From JAUIAI01 sp045106815 (lineage in GTDB: Bacteria; Pseudomonadota; Gammaproteobacteria; Burkholderiales; Burkholderiaceae_E), in contig JBGCFG010000024.1 in NCBI GenBank assembly GCA_045106815.1, positions 124,001-188,000 of the forward strand: DNA of 64,000 nt, written 5' to 3'. The notes beneath the pieces were generated by a model. It made no database searches, was not told the origin of the DNA, and saw only the letters and a program-made list of their open reading frames with translations. The position numbers and the translations under genes are program-made. Positions 36,204-44,003 of the stretch are shown one piece after another; within the stretch, counting starts at the first letter, position 1; each line of letters begins with the position of its first letter.

Positions 36204-36842
36204 ATGAAGCCCAACTTCCGCTCCCGTATTCGCCGTAGCATCGCTTTCATCATTCTGAGTTTGTTGGCGGGCGCCGCTTCTGCATTCGACTATGACCAGG
36301 CTGGCCGGCCGCACCCGGCCACGGTTGAAGGCTGGCACCTGGTTGAGCACCAGGCCGGCCAGGCTGTTGAATTAACCCGGGCCAGTGAAGGTGGCGCTCT
36401 GTCAACCGTCTGCAGCAACGGCCAATGCAATGTCTTCGTAGAACCACGCTCTGCGTGCTTGCCCCATGTGAAGTATCCAATCCTGGTGAACTCGGCACGA
36501 AAGATGGGCGTATTGACGGGCGTCTGTCGCTTGCTTGACGACAAGCACGAAGGCCCCCGCCTGGTGGTGCATCTACTCGACAGCAAATCAATGTTCGCAG
36601 CCATGCTCAGCGGCGACGATCTCAGCCTAGCGTTTCCCACTATGGGCGGCGATATGGATGTCATAGAAATTGAGATGGCTGGTGTGGTTCCGCTCTTGAA
36701 GTCGGCCATTGCGCATCGTGCGCCGGACTTTAAATCGGCGCCGTCACCCGACAAGAACAGAGTACAAGCCGAAGCTGAACCGCAGCCTCCGGGTGCCATT
36801 GATGTAGCGCTGGCTCGTAGCACTACCCGTTACCAGCTATAG
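36204..36842 (+). CDS. Secreted protein of unknown function, paralog 1
   Basis: This 212-residue protein has an N-terminal signal peptide (SIAFIILSLLAGAASA) and is probably periplasmic or outer-membrane. It is a clear paralog of the next gene: both share GWxxxEHQxGQAVExTR, STVCxxGQCNVFVEP, YPIL, GVCRLL and DLSLAFPT. Cysteine pairs at CSNGQC and later suggest disulfides. I do not recognise the family. Its start lies 140 bp from the divergent MFS gene and is preceded by GAGATGA. Confidence 0.75.
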   Translation: MKPNFRSRIRRSIAFIILSLLAGAASAFDYDQAGRPHPATVEGWHLVEHQAGQAVELTRASEGGALSTVCSNGQCNVFVEPRSACLPHVKYPILVNSARKMGVLTGVCRLLDDKHEGPRLVVHLLDSKSMFAAMLSGDDLSLAFPTMGGDMDVIEIEMAGVVPLLKSAIAHRAPDFKSAPSPDKNRVQAEAEPQPPGAIDVALARSTTRYQL

Positions 36843-36990
36843 GCTCTCGTAGTAGACCGATTGAGCGAGACAGGCGAAAAACCTCGTCAGTCTCGCCGCT
36901 GTCTCGGCCAGATTTCAAATCCATAGCGAGCAAGGGGTGCCCTGTAATCATCCTCGCATAGGCCGACGAATCATCATCCCAGCCGATCGT

Positions 36991-37004
36991 GCAGTCCAGA
37001 CTGC
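36991..37004 (+). promoter_or_regulatory. Leader hairpin of second secreted paralog
   Basis: GCAGT (36991-36995), CCAG loop and ACTGC (37000-37004) form a 5-bp hairpin. Aligned to the first paralog it has the same 15-nt spacer to the start codon, and its loop-closing pair is T-A instead of G-C. Confidence 0.55.
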
Positions 37005-37020
37005 CAAGTGAGATGATGAA

Positions 37021-37671
37021 ATGAAAACTCAAACAAATGCCTCTGATGTTTCCCGTTCATTGGGTCAACGTTTAATGCCTGCGCTTTGGGTGCTGGCGGC
37101 CGCGCTAACGCCGTTGGCAGCTAATGCCGAAAATCACAGTGCGGGTGCCGAACAGAAGCGAGCCACTGCGATGACGATGCCAGGATGGCAGGTGATTGAA
37201 CATCAGGGTGGTCAGGCGGTTGAGGTCACCAGAAAGAGCGCGGGTGGCTCGGTCTCCACGGTATGTGCTGGCGGCCAGTGCAATGTGTTTGTGGAGCCGG
37301 TTTCTCAGTGCACGCCCCAGGCGCAGTACCCGATTCTCTTGAACTCACCCAAACAAGTTGGCGTGATATCCGGCGTCTGCCGTCTGCTGAGTAGCGAGAA
37401 AGGGACACGCCAGGTTGTGCACCTGACTGATCGCGAAGCTGTCTTTGCCGCCATGCTCACAGGTGAAGACCTAAGCCTTGCTTTTCCAACCACTGAGGGC
37501 GCAGTTGACGTGATCGAGGTGGTGATGGACGGACTGCGGCCTTTGTTGAGTGAAGCGATTGGTCGCCAGACGTCTAATCGCGACTCGTCTGATCGTGAGA
37601 CTCAAGGCAACCAAGGTGACGAACTCGTTGATTGGGCAATAGGGCAAACCGAAACGCGGGATCTGATTTAG
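37021..37671 (+). CDS. Secreted protein of unknown function, paralog 2
   Basis: This 216-residue protein has a signal peptide (VLAAALTPLAANA, cleaved before the mature part) and the same conserved blocks as its upstream paralog, including STVCAGGQCNVFVEP and GVCRLLSSEKGTRQVVHL. The two genes arose by tandem duplication, and their leaders match too. Function unknown. It may be exported to the periplasm. A third gene for an NTF2-like protein follows after 74 bp. Confidence 0.75.
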   Translation: MKTQTNASDVSRSLGQRLMPALWVLAAALTPLAANAENHSAGAEQKRATAMTMPGWQVIEHQGGQAVEVTRKSAGGSVSTVCAGGQCNVFVEPVSQCTPQAQYPILLNSPKQVGVISGVCRLLSSEKGTRQVVHLTDREAVFAAMLTGEDLSLAFPTTEGAVDVIEVVMDGLRPLLSEAIGRQTSNRDSSDRETQGNQGDELVDWAIGQTETRDLI

Positions 37672-37745
37672 GCTCAGAAACTGCCGAGTGGTTACTATGT
37701 TGGGGCAGGCCATCCAGGCCAGCCTCAACACCACAGGACACTTAA

Positions 37746-38297
37746 ATGTCGACCCCAGCAGTACTGCTGCCAGCATCAGCGATTGAGTTTTACATTCGTG
37801 CCAAAGATCAGCACCAACCTGCGCTGATTACCGAGGCGTTTGACCCCGCAGCGGTGGTGACCATTGAAGCGCGAACCGACACAATCAGTTTCCCACCTGT
37901 ATTGAGCGGGCGAGAGCTCATTGAACAAGTGCTCGTTAAAGACTTTGCAGTGGCCTGGCAAGATGTGCGAACGTTTTGCTTTTGTCATCCGGGCTGCGAG
38001 CAGCGCCCGGCATTTACCTGCCAGTGGATGGTTGCCATGCATTCGCGCAGCGGTGAGGGCGGCCGTCTGGGCTATGGCACCTACGATTGGTCATTTGCAG
38101 CAGAGTCCGGCAAGGTTCGGGCGCTGAGCATTCGCATTGATGAAATGCTGGTCGTCCCAGAGCGGCAGGCGCCGGCGCTTGTTAAGTGGGCAGGCGGTTT
38201 GTCCTACCCGTGGATCACGCTTGATGAGATAGGCGCAAACCCGGCACCTGATGAAGCGATGGCTGTGCTGGTCACTCGACTTCGGGAGAACGACTGA
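37746..38297 (+). CDS. NTF2-like (SnoaL-type) protein
   Basis: The 183-residue protein has the features of an NTF2-like fold: helix-rich start with LITEAFDPAAVVTIEA, then strands SGRELIEQVL and TCQWMVAMHSRSGEGGRLGYGTYDW. Such proteins act as small-molecule binders, isomerases or hydratases. The start codon ATG at 37746 is 74 bp after the second secreted paralog. It may be cotranscribed with it. Function unknown. Confidence 0.65.
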   Translation: MSTPAVLLPASAIEFYIRAKDQHQPALITEAFDPAAVVTIEARTDTISFPPVLSGRELIEQVLVKDFAVAWQDVRTFCFCHPGCEQRPAFTCQWMVAMHSRSGEGGRLGYGTYDWSFAAESGKVRALSIRIDEMLVVPERQAPALVKWAGGLSYPWITLDEIGANPAPDEAMAVLVTRLREND

Positions 38298-38526
38298 GCG
38301 ATTGCGTCTGTTTATCAGGTGTTGCCAGGTAGCCCAGAAGCTAATCCGCCGCAGGCGTTTTCATTGCCATCATAGGGTTGCCCAATCTTCGTTGCGGGAA
38401 GTTGACTGTTCTCTCTAAAACGTTGATCAGTGGTTGTTCAGCTTGGTTAATCCGCCGACCAGCCTCAATTTTCAATGTTCAAACTATAAGTTGCGCTCCT
38501 GGTTGACGTGCTGTAGGCCGGGTGAG

Positions 38527-38554
38527 CCCAGGGCGACTGGAGAGTCGCTCTGGG
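38527..38554 (+). repeat. 12-bp hairpin in the cyclase leader
   Basis: CCCAGGGCGACT (38527-38538) pairs with AGTCGCTCTGGG (38543-38554) around a GGAG loop with one G-U type pair. The loop is GGAG, like a ribosome-binding site, but lies about 95 bp before the start. Confidence 0.5.
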
Positions 38555-38598
38555 TCGTCTGGGCACGACTCCTGATAGCGACGCTCCAAATCATCGCT

Positions 38599-38613
38599 CC
38601 ACTGTCACAGTGG
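38599..38613. promoter_or_regulatory. Perfect palindrome upstream of the diguanylate cyclase gene
   Basis: CCACTGT-C-ACAGTGG is a perfect 7-bp inverted repeat, 21 nt before the ATG at 38635. It is placed like an operator just upstream of a start codon, or could form an RNA hairpin near the ribosome site. Confidence 0.45.
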
Positions 38614-38634
38614 TGCCTTTTCGACTAGTTAGTC

Positions 38635-39729
38635 ATGACCGAAAAAACACTCGCAGATTCACCCCAAACAAGCGCTGCCGCAGGTCAGTCGGTGGTACCT
38701 GATAACAGTGAGACAGAACGCAGCGCTGAGCTGTTTCGAATGACATTGCCAGTGATCACGAAACACGGCAGAGGGTTCTCGCCGGTCTCCTACACTGTTT
38801 GGTATGAGTACGTTCGCGGCGAGAATCAGCAACTAATAAACACACTTGATAGTGCGATCGCGAGTACTGGCCGAATCTCTGCAGATGACACTCTGGAGTT
38901 GTACCAAGAGCATGTCATCACGCGAACCGAAAGGAATCTGCGTGAAAGTCAAGCTGGACTTCTGAGCTTGGTAGACCAGGTTGACGACAGCGTTCGGGCG
39001 TCGACTCAGAGCGTGAAGCACTTGGACGGTCAGCTTGAATCCTTTGCGCAGGCGCATCTAGACAATGACACAGCTGCTAATGACAGATTAAGTCTGTCAG
39101 GACTGAAGGCCGATGTCTTGTCTGTAAATGCGACCATGAAGGAGCTAAAGAGCGATCTAGAGACGACTCGCATTAATGTGAGCCGGCTAAGTGAAGAGTT
39201 GACAGAGGCCCGTCTTCAAGCAAAACGAGATCCGTTAACCGGATTGTTGAACCGGCGTGGTCTTGATGGTGTGCTCGCCGAACTCATTAACCGGGCTGCG
39301 CTCGGTCAGTCCGAGCAGGAACAATCACTCACGCTGATTCTGTTCGACATCGATCACTTTAAGCGCGTCAATGATGGCTTCGGTCATTTGATGGGCGATA
39401 GTGTCATCAGAGGGGTGGCAAAGGTACTCGACGAGTCAGTTATGAGAAGAGACTACGTGAGCCGGTTCGGCGGGGAAGAATTTGCAGTGTTAATGCCGAG
39501 CACCCATCAAGATAACGGGGCAATGGTTGCCGAGCGGATCCGGCACGCCGTTAGCAGTGCGACGTTCCGGCATGGTAAACCCGGCGCTAAGGCGTTTAGT
39601 GTGACCGTATCCGCTGGCGTTGCCCAATTCCGGCTTGGCGATAGCGCGTCCGAGTTGTTTGATCGGGCTGATCAGGCGCTATACAAAGCCAAGAATGCTG
39701 GGCGCAATCGGGTCTGCATCGGCCAATAA
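38635..39729 (+). CDS. Diguanylate cyclase (GGDEF domain) with N-terminal helical region
   Basis: This 364-residue enzyme makes cyclic di-GMP from GTP. Its GGDEF domain starts at about residue 198 (RDPLTGLLNRRG), with metal Asp in LILFDIDHFKRVNDGFGH and the signature GGEEF at 279-283. The inhibitory I-site is degenerate: MRRD at 270-273 instead of RxxD, so product feedback may be lost. The N-terminal 195 residues are soluble and helical, with possible coiled coil (LSVNATMKELKSDLETTR), and probably sense or dimerise. It fits with the nearby Tad pili and response regulator as biofilm control, an inference. Confidence 0.9.
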   Translation: MTEKTLADSPQTSAAAGQSVVPDNSETERSAELFRMTLPVITKHGRGFSPVSYTVWYEYVRGENQQLINTLDSAIASTGRISADDTLELYQEHVITRTERNLRESQAGLLSLVDQVDDSVRASTQSVKHLDGQLESFAQAHLDNDTAANDRLSLSGLKADVLSVNATMKELKSDLETTRINVSRLSEELTEARLQAKRDPLTGLLNRRGLDGVLAELINRAALGQSEQEQSLTLILFDIDHFKRVNDGFGHLMGDSVIRGVAKVLDESVMRRDYVSRFGGEEFAVLMPSTHQDNGAMVAERIRHAVSSATFRHGKPGAKAFSVTVSAGVAQFRLGDSASELFDRADQALYKAKNAGRNRVCIGQ

Positions 39730-40103
39730 TCAATACAACTGCTGCTCAGCAGACTACGTCAACCCGCGCGACCTGATTTTCCACCGGCTAAGGGCTTCGA
39801 GTTCGGCCCCAATCACAGGTACTGCAGGCGCTTGCGAGCCATTCGTTCGTCAATAGCCAGGTGTTTTGCGACTTAGCCTCATCTCCTGCCGACTGAACGA
39901 TGAGCCTTCACACTTATTCATCCGTCATTGAGCCTGTTTACTCTAAGACAAGAGGAATACTCTGGCCGATAAATCGCCTTGCGTTTAGCAATCAAATGCC
40001 GATACGAAAATCGGTGGGTAGAAGCAGTGCACGGCCGGTTTGCTCGATCGCGCAGCCTTTACGAAATCGCAAACTTATTGACTGGGAACAGTACGGAGAA
40101 TCC
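39730..40103. other. Intergenic region before the response regulator gene
   Basis: This 374-bp region contains no gene that I can support. A perfect 11-bp palindrome, CTGCT-C-AGCAG, sits at 39742-39752, just after the cyclase stop. Its role is unclear. The open frame from 39900 runs into the response regulator, but its first 68 codons do not look like protein of that family. Confidence 0.4.
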
Positions 40104-40580
40104 ATGCCCAAAAAACCCAAGCTACGCCAAGAACGTTATGCTGCGAGAAGACCGGTCTGGCTGGATCCGCTCCAGATGGACCGGGCGGCGAGCATCCTGA
40201 TCGTGGAGGACGACGAGGATATTCTGAAGCTTTTGCGATTCTTTGTTGTTAGCGTGGGAGCCTGTGTTGATTGCCTCTCTGACGGTAGCTCTGTGATTGA
40301 CTATATGGCGTCCGGAAAGCGACCAGATCTCATTCTCTTAGATCGCATGTTGCCTGGATTGAGTGGCGATAAGCTGCTCGATTGTTTCCAGGCAGACGAG
40401 TCTTGGTCGACTATTCCAGTGCTTGTCGTCTCGGCAATAAGCGACACGCACGAAGTCGCGGGGATGCTGGCCTCTGGCGCCAGTGGCTACATCACCAAAC
40501 CGTTTGTGCCTGTCGAATTAGCCCGTCAAATTAACCACCAATTGATACTGACGGCCCCTCAGAAGGCAATGTTTAGCTAG
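40104..40580 (+). CDS. Single-domain (receiver-only) response regulator
   Basis: I choose the ATG at 40104 (158 residues) with GGAGA five bases upstream. A basic 28-residue lead is followed by a receiver domain: acidic cluster EDD (35-37), phospho-acceptor D80 in LLDRMLPG, S110 and the conserved K132. No output domain follows. The partner kinase is not in the window. It may act by protein-protein contact, and it could link to the diguanylate cyclase two genes upstream. Confidence 0.85.
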   Translation: MPKKPKLRQERYAARRPVWLDPLQMDRAASILIVEDDEDILKLLRFFVVSVGACVDCLSDGSSVIDYMASGKRPDLILLDRMLPGLSGDKLLDCFQADESWSTIPVLVVSAISDTHEVAGMLASGASGYITKPFVPVELARQINHQLILTAPQKAMFS

Positions 40581-40616
40581 ATAGTCCGCCCGCTTTGATT
40601 TTGAAACCTCTAAGCG

Positions 40617-40889
40617 TTGAGACTAGGCCCAGGAAATTATGGCAGGCAACTGTTGGCACGCTACCGAGTAAACAACAGCCAAGCTGCACTTGGCATGACG
40701 ATCGAAGGCGTCGGCATTTCTCTTCTCCCATCTTTCATTGGTGATCCCGAAGTTCGAAGTAATGCCTTGAAAGTTGTCTTGCCGGCATGGAGCCGAATCC
40801 CAATGCCGGTGCATGCGGTGTTTGCGTCTAGCCGATACATGTCTCCAAAAGTTCGCGCGTTTGTCAATTTGTCGATTGACGGATTCTGA
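40617..40889 (+). pseudogene. LysR effector-domain remnant
   Basis: This short frame encodes only the last part of a LysR substrate-binding domain: RVNNSQAALGMTIEGVGISLLP and MSPKVRAFVNLSIDGF. Stops upstream in frame (from 40596) and the absence of any helix-turn-helix nearby show that the rest of the gene is gone. It is probably untranslated. Confidence 0.75.
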
Positions 40890-41304
40890 CTGGTTGGACT
40901 CAGAACGATCATGAGGCTGACGAGCCGCACTTGTTCAAGCTAACGCTCGCTAGTCTGGAATAGACAGTCATGTCCGAGTCAGCAAGCATATTGGGAGATT
41001 GCTGGTCTTAGCTCGCCGCTTTTCGGCATTCGACGGGTGGTGTCCATATTTATTACAAATCCCTGGTGAGCCGCCATTGCCCAAAGCCTAGGCCTTCACC
41101 TAGATAGGGCAAGTCTTTGTTCTTTTGGACTAATTGGCGTTTAATTTGTGAGTGGCATGACTTTTGCTTCGACTACCGTCATTAACTGTCTGAATTGACC
41201 GATTGAACCGGTACGCTCGTTAGGCCAGAAGGCTTGTGTTTGTCGAACGGTTTGGACGGTGGCGGATTTTTGTCAATTGCTTCTTTCACTACTTAGGATT
41301 TTTT
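40890..41304. other. Region with sigma-54 promoter ahead of the PEP-CTERM-like gene
   Basis: This 415-bp region has no gene that I can support. It carries a strong sigma-54 promoter at 41153-41168. An imperfect inverted repeat (GGTGAGCC ... GGCTTCACC-like half-sites at about 41066 and 41091) lies upstream of it, where an enhancer-binding activator might bind; that part is weak. Confidence 0.5.
41153..41168 (+). promoter_or_regulatory. Sigma-54 (RpoN) promoter
   Basis: TGGCATGACTTTTGCT has the invariant GG at 41154-41155 and GC at 41166-41167 separated by exactly 10 bp, and matches the consensus TGGCAC-N5-TTGCW at all but one base. Transcription would begin near 41179, about 125 nt before the GTG start of the PEP-CTERM-like gene. 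In other proteobacteria PEP-CTERM genes are known to be under RpoN with the PrsK/PrsR system. Confidence 0.75.
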
Positions 41305-41796
41305 GTGGCGATACTTACCAGATTTATTGCAGCCGTTGCTGCCACGCTCTGCTTGGCGGTTCCCGCGCAAGCTTCACTTGTGGTTGATGCCACGTTCACC
41401 GCCGGGTTCACACCGAGTTTCGCGCCGGGCTCGTTCACCGGCACGGATAGCAACATGGACGGCATTTTGGAGTTCAGCGAGCTTACCGATTTCTTATGGG
41501 AAGGAACTCTCATTGGCGACATTGACGCTCCGTTTTCTCAGCTAGTATCGTTTGGCGACTACGATTACACGTCGAACAATTGGTCCCAGGCGCCTTTGGT
41601 TGGTACTTTCGGCGTCGGCTTTTTCTCTTGGAATAGGTTCGGGAACTTAGACACCACCAATGCAATCGGCGATAGGACGGGATCGACGCTCGTTTCGATC
41701 TCCAGTAGTGCAACCCCTGTACCGGCACCGATACCATTGGCCTTGCTGGGCATTGGACTGCTCGCTATCGGTCTTTCGCGCAAGGGGCGCAAGTAA
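41305..41796 (+). CDS. PEP-CTERM-like (VPxP) sorted surface protein with EF-hand loop
   Basis: The start is the GTG at 41305 (163 residues, TTAGGA upstream); an upstream in-frame GTG at 41236 would add 23 unlike residues. An N-terminal signal peptide (ends AQA) and a C-terminal sorting tail VPAPIPLALLGIGLLAIGLSRKGRK define an exosortase substrate of the PEP-CTERM/VPLPA type. Residues 48-59, DSNMDGILEFSE, fit the EF-hand calcium loop. No exosortase gene is in the window. A terminator follows the stop. Confidence 0.8.
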   Translation: MAILTRFIAAVAATLCLAVPAQASLVVDATFTAGFTPSFAPGSFTGTDSNMDGILEFSELTDFLWEGTLIGDIDAPFSQLVSFGDYDYTSNNWSQAPLVGTFGVGFFSWNRFGNLDTTNAIGDRTGSTLVSISSSATPVPAPIPLALLGIGLLAIGLSRKGRK

Positions 41797-41811
41797 ATCG
41801 ATCGCGTCGCA

Positions 41812-41838
41812 AGCCCCGCCAGCGTGCGGGGCTTTCTT
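41812..41838 (+). terminator. Rho-independent terminator after the PEP-CTERM-like gene
   Basis: AGCCCCGC (41812-41819) pairs perfectly with GCGGGGCT (41826-41833) around a 6-nt loop and is followed by TTCTT. It lies 15 bp after the stop codon at 41796. Confidence 0.85.
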
Positions 41839-41896
41839 ATTTCGAAGCTTACGACGAACCGATCCTGGCCGACCCTGACTTCGCAAAGGTGGTCAA

Positions 41897-42178
41897 TTAG
41901 ATGAGTTTGTGTAGCAGGACAACCAAGCGATCACCATAGCCCCACTGAAGTGTGCCTAACACGATCAAGGCGATTTCAAATCTCTCCAGTGTTTTCGCTG
42001 CAGGGGCCTGTGAGTGAATGACGTTTTCGGCATCACGGTGAACCTTGGATCGGTACTCGTGTGCATCCAGCGTTTTCTGACGAAGCTGTTCATGGTGTTC
42101 GCTACTGTCCTGCAACTCTTTGAGCAATGTCTCAATGCGGCGACTCAGTTCAATATCGCTTTCAGCGTTACTCGCCAT
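41897..42178 (-). CDS. Small protein with C-terminal hydrophobic segment
   Basis: This 93-residue protein has a charged, coiled-coil-like N-terminal half (IETLLKELQDSSEHHEQLRQK) and one hydrophobic segment near the end (FEIALIVLGTLQWGYGDRLVVLL). It follows the 110-residue membrane protein gene with 9 bp between them, so both are probably cotranscribed. No family recognised. Confidence 0.55.
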   Translation of the reverse strand: MASNAESDIELSRRIETLLKELQDSSEHHEQLRQKTLDAHEYRSKVHRDAENVIHSQAPAAKTLERFEIALIVLGTLQWGYGDRLVVLLHKLI

Positions 42179-42187
42179 TGATTGACG

Positions 42188-42520
42188 CTACTGCAGAAGT
42201 GCAAGTTCGTTCTCCATCGCGCTTCTTATCACCTGTGATTCGTGATAAGCGCCCCAGTTCTCGTGTTCATCAAGTAAAGCAACGATCTGAATTCGTTGAG
42301 CCTGGCTAACTTCACTCTCTCGGCGAGTGCGTTCTCGCGCATAGATCAGAATGGCAACTACAACGATGATGGACCCGGAAGCCTGAAACGAATCTGGACG
42401 ATTTGAGAGCAGGGGTGGCAAACAGAGTATTAGCCAGACAACCACGGCTAGAAGAATCAACGAATACCGTTGATGCGCTCCCTGAAACACTTTTGCGACT
42501 TTGTCGATCGACTCAGGCAT
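42188..42520 (-). CDS. Small two-helix membrane protein
   Basis: This 110-residue protein has two hydrophobic helices (SLILLAVVVWLILCLPPLL and ASGSIIVVVAILIYAR), then a charged soluble tail (QRIQIVALLDEHENWGAYH). It is the first of a two-gene unit with the 93-residue protein. The pair may form a small membrane complex. No family recognised. Confidence 0.55.
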   Translation of the reverse strand: MPESIDKVAKVFQGAHQRYSLILLAVVVWLILCLPPLLSNRPDSFQASGSIIVVVAILIYARERTRRESEVSQAQRIQIVALLDEHENWGAYHESQVIRSAMENELALLQ

Positions 42521-42715
42521 GTGCAGTGCAGTCCAGTAGTATTGGCAACATAATCCCCAGATCGAGCGTCGCCTTTTCGATTAGATTGTATCGTTGAAGC
42601 GTAGGCCTCAAGAACTCAAAGCGCCTGACGAACTCTCCAGGGCTTGTTCTTCGGGATTGAATGCGGATCGGGGTAGCATCAGGGCAGTAAAGGAGACTTG
42701 GCCAAGGAGGCCGCC

Positions 42716-43978
42716 ATGAGCGCTTTAATGCCCACCAATTCTCTTGCGATGAACGAGGCTCGCAAGGCCGTTCGCGATGTTCCGCTCGAAGAAATTGACG
42801 TCAGTGACCCAGAGTTGTTTCGCAATGACACCGTTGGTTTGTACTTCGATCGTCTTCGCGACGAATGCCCGGTGCATCGCGGCCACAGTGAGCGCTTTGG
42901 TGACTACTGGTCGGTCACGCGGTTCGAGCACATTCGCCAGGTCGAACTGAATCACGAGGTCTTTTCGTCCGAGCCGGTCATCACGATCCGCGACATTCCT
43001 AAAGAACATCAGCGGCCGATGTTTATCGCCATGGATCCACCCAAGCACGATGATCAGCGCAAGGTTGTCACGCCTATTGTTGCGGCTGACAATCTGGCTC
43101 GAATGGAGCAAACGATTCGCGAGCGAACCTGTAAGGTTCTCGATGAGCTACCGCGTGATGTTGAGTTCGACTGGGTCGAGACCGTCTCGATCGAGCTCAC
43201 CACGCTCATGCTCGCAACGCTGTTCGATTTTCCGCTTGAAGATCGAAAGCTGCTGACGTATTGGTCTGATGTGGCCACAGTTGATTTGACCGCCGGTACT
43301 GCGATCGACACGGAGGACAAGCGTAAGGCCGAGTTGATGAAGTGCCTCGAGTACTTCTCCCGGCTCTGGCGTGAACGCGCTAACGCCGAACCACGTCCGG
43401 ACCTGGTTTCGATGCTCGCTCATTCAACGGCAACCCGCGAAATGCCGCCCATTGAGTTTCTGGGCAATCTGGTGCTGCTCATCGTTGGGGGTAATGACAC
43501 GACCCGGAATTCGATGTCGGGCAGCATTATGGCGATGAATCGCTTCCCCGATGAGATTGCCAAACTGCGCGCTGACCCGACCCTAATCGGTAAAAGTTTC
43601 GTGCCCGAGCTTGTGCGCTGGCAAACACCGTTAGCCCATATGCGACGAACTGCTCGGGTCGACGGCGAAATCGCTGGCCAGAAGATCCGTGCCGGAGAAA
43701 AGGTCGTGATGTGGTATTTGTCGGGCAACTACGATGAGCGCGCGATCGATTCGCCGCGCCAGTTTATTGCCGACCGGCCCAGGGCGCGCCAGCACCTATC
43801 GTTTGGTTTTGGCATTCACCATTGCGTGGGCAACAGATTGGCCGAGATGCAGCTGCGCATCCTGTGGGAGGAGTTGCTCGCACGGGTTGACCGAATCGAG
43901 ATCACCGGTGAACCTGAGCGCACATTCTCAAACTTTGTCCATGGCTGGACGAAGATGCCGGTGGTGATTCCGTCGTAG
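42716..43978 (+). CDS. Cytochrome P450
   Basis: The start is ATG 42716 with a near-perfect AAGGAGG upstream (420 residues). It has all P450 landmarks: I-helix oxygen motif GGNDTT, ExxR in ELVRWQTPLAHMRR, and the haem-binding loop FGFGIHHCVG with the cysteine ligand C370. It lacks a membrane anchor, so it is a soluble bacterial class I enzyme needing a ferredoxin partner not seen here. The substrate is unknown; the pattern fits steroid- or terpenoid-hydroxylating families. It is convergent to the sulfatase operon. Confidence 0.95.
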   Translation: MSALMPTNSLAMNEARKAVRDVPLEEIDVSDPELFRNDTVGLYFDRLRDECPVHRGHSERFGDYWSVTRFEHIRQVELNHEVFSSEPVITIRDIPKEHQRPMFIAMDPPKHDDQRKVVTPIVAADNLARMEQTIRERTCKVLDELPRDVEFDWVETVSIELTTLMLATLFDFPLEDRKLLTYWSDVATVDLTAGTAIDTEDKRKAELMKCLEYFSRLWRERANAEPRPDLVSMLAHSTATREMPPIEFLGNLVLLIVGGNDTTRNSMSGSIMAMNRFPDEIAKLRADPTLIGKSFVPELVRWQTPLAHMRRTARVDGEIAGQKIRAGEKVVMWYLSGNYDERAIDSPRQFIADRPRARQHLSFGFGIHHCVGNRLAEMQLRILWEELLARVDRIEITGEPERTFSNFVHGWTKMPVVIPS

Positions 43979-44003
43979 TTCGGCTTGTGTGGACGATTCC
44001 CCG

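Larger units (their letters stand above)
38298..38634. other. Regulatory region upstream of the diguanylate cyclase gene
   Basis: This 337-bp gap holds no gene that I can support. It has two structures listed separately: a 12-bp hairpin at 38527-38554 and a perfect palindrome at 38599-38613, both within 110 bp of the cyclase start. Confidence 0.5.

Noticed and set aside
39900..40103. N-terminal extension of the response regulator from ATG 39900
   Set aside because: The extra 68 residues have no receiver-family character, and a good ribosome site favours the start at 40104.
38635..40580. Cyclase and response regulator as one operon
   Set aside because: They are 374 bp apart with a separate ribosome site and no evidence of shared transcription.
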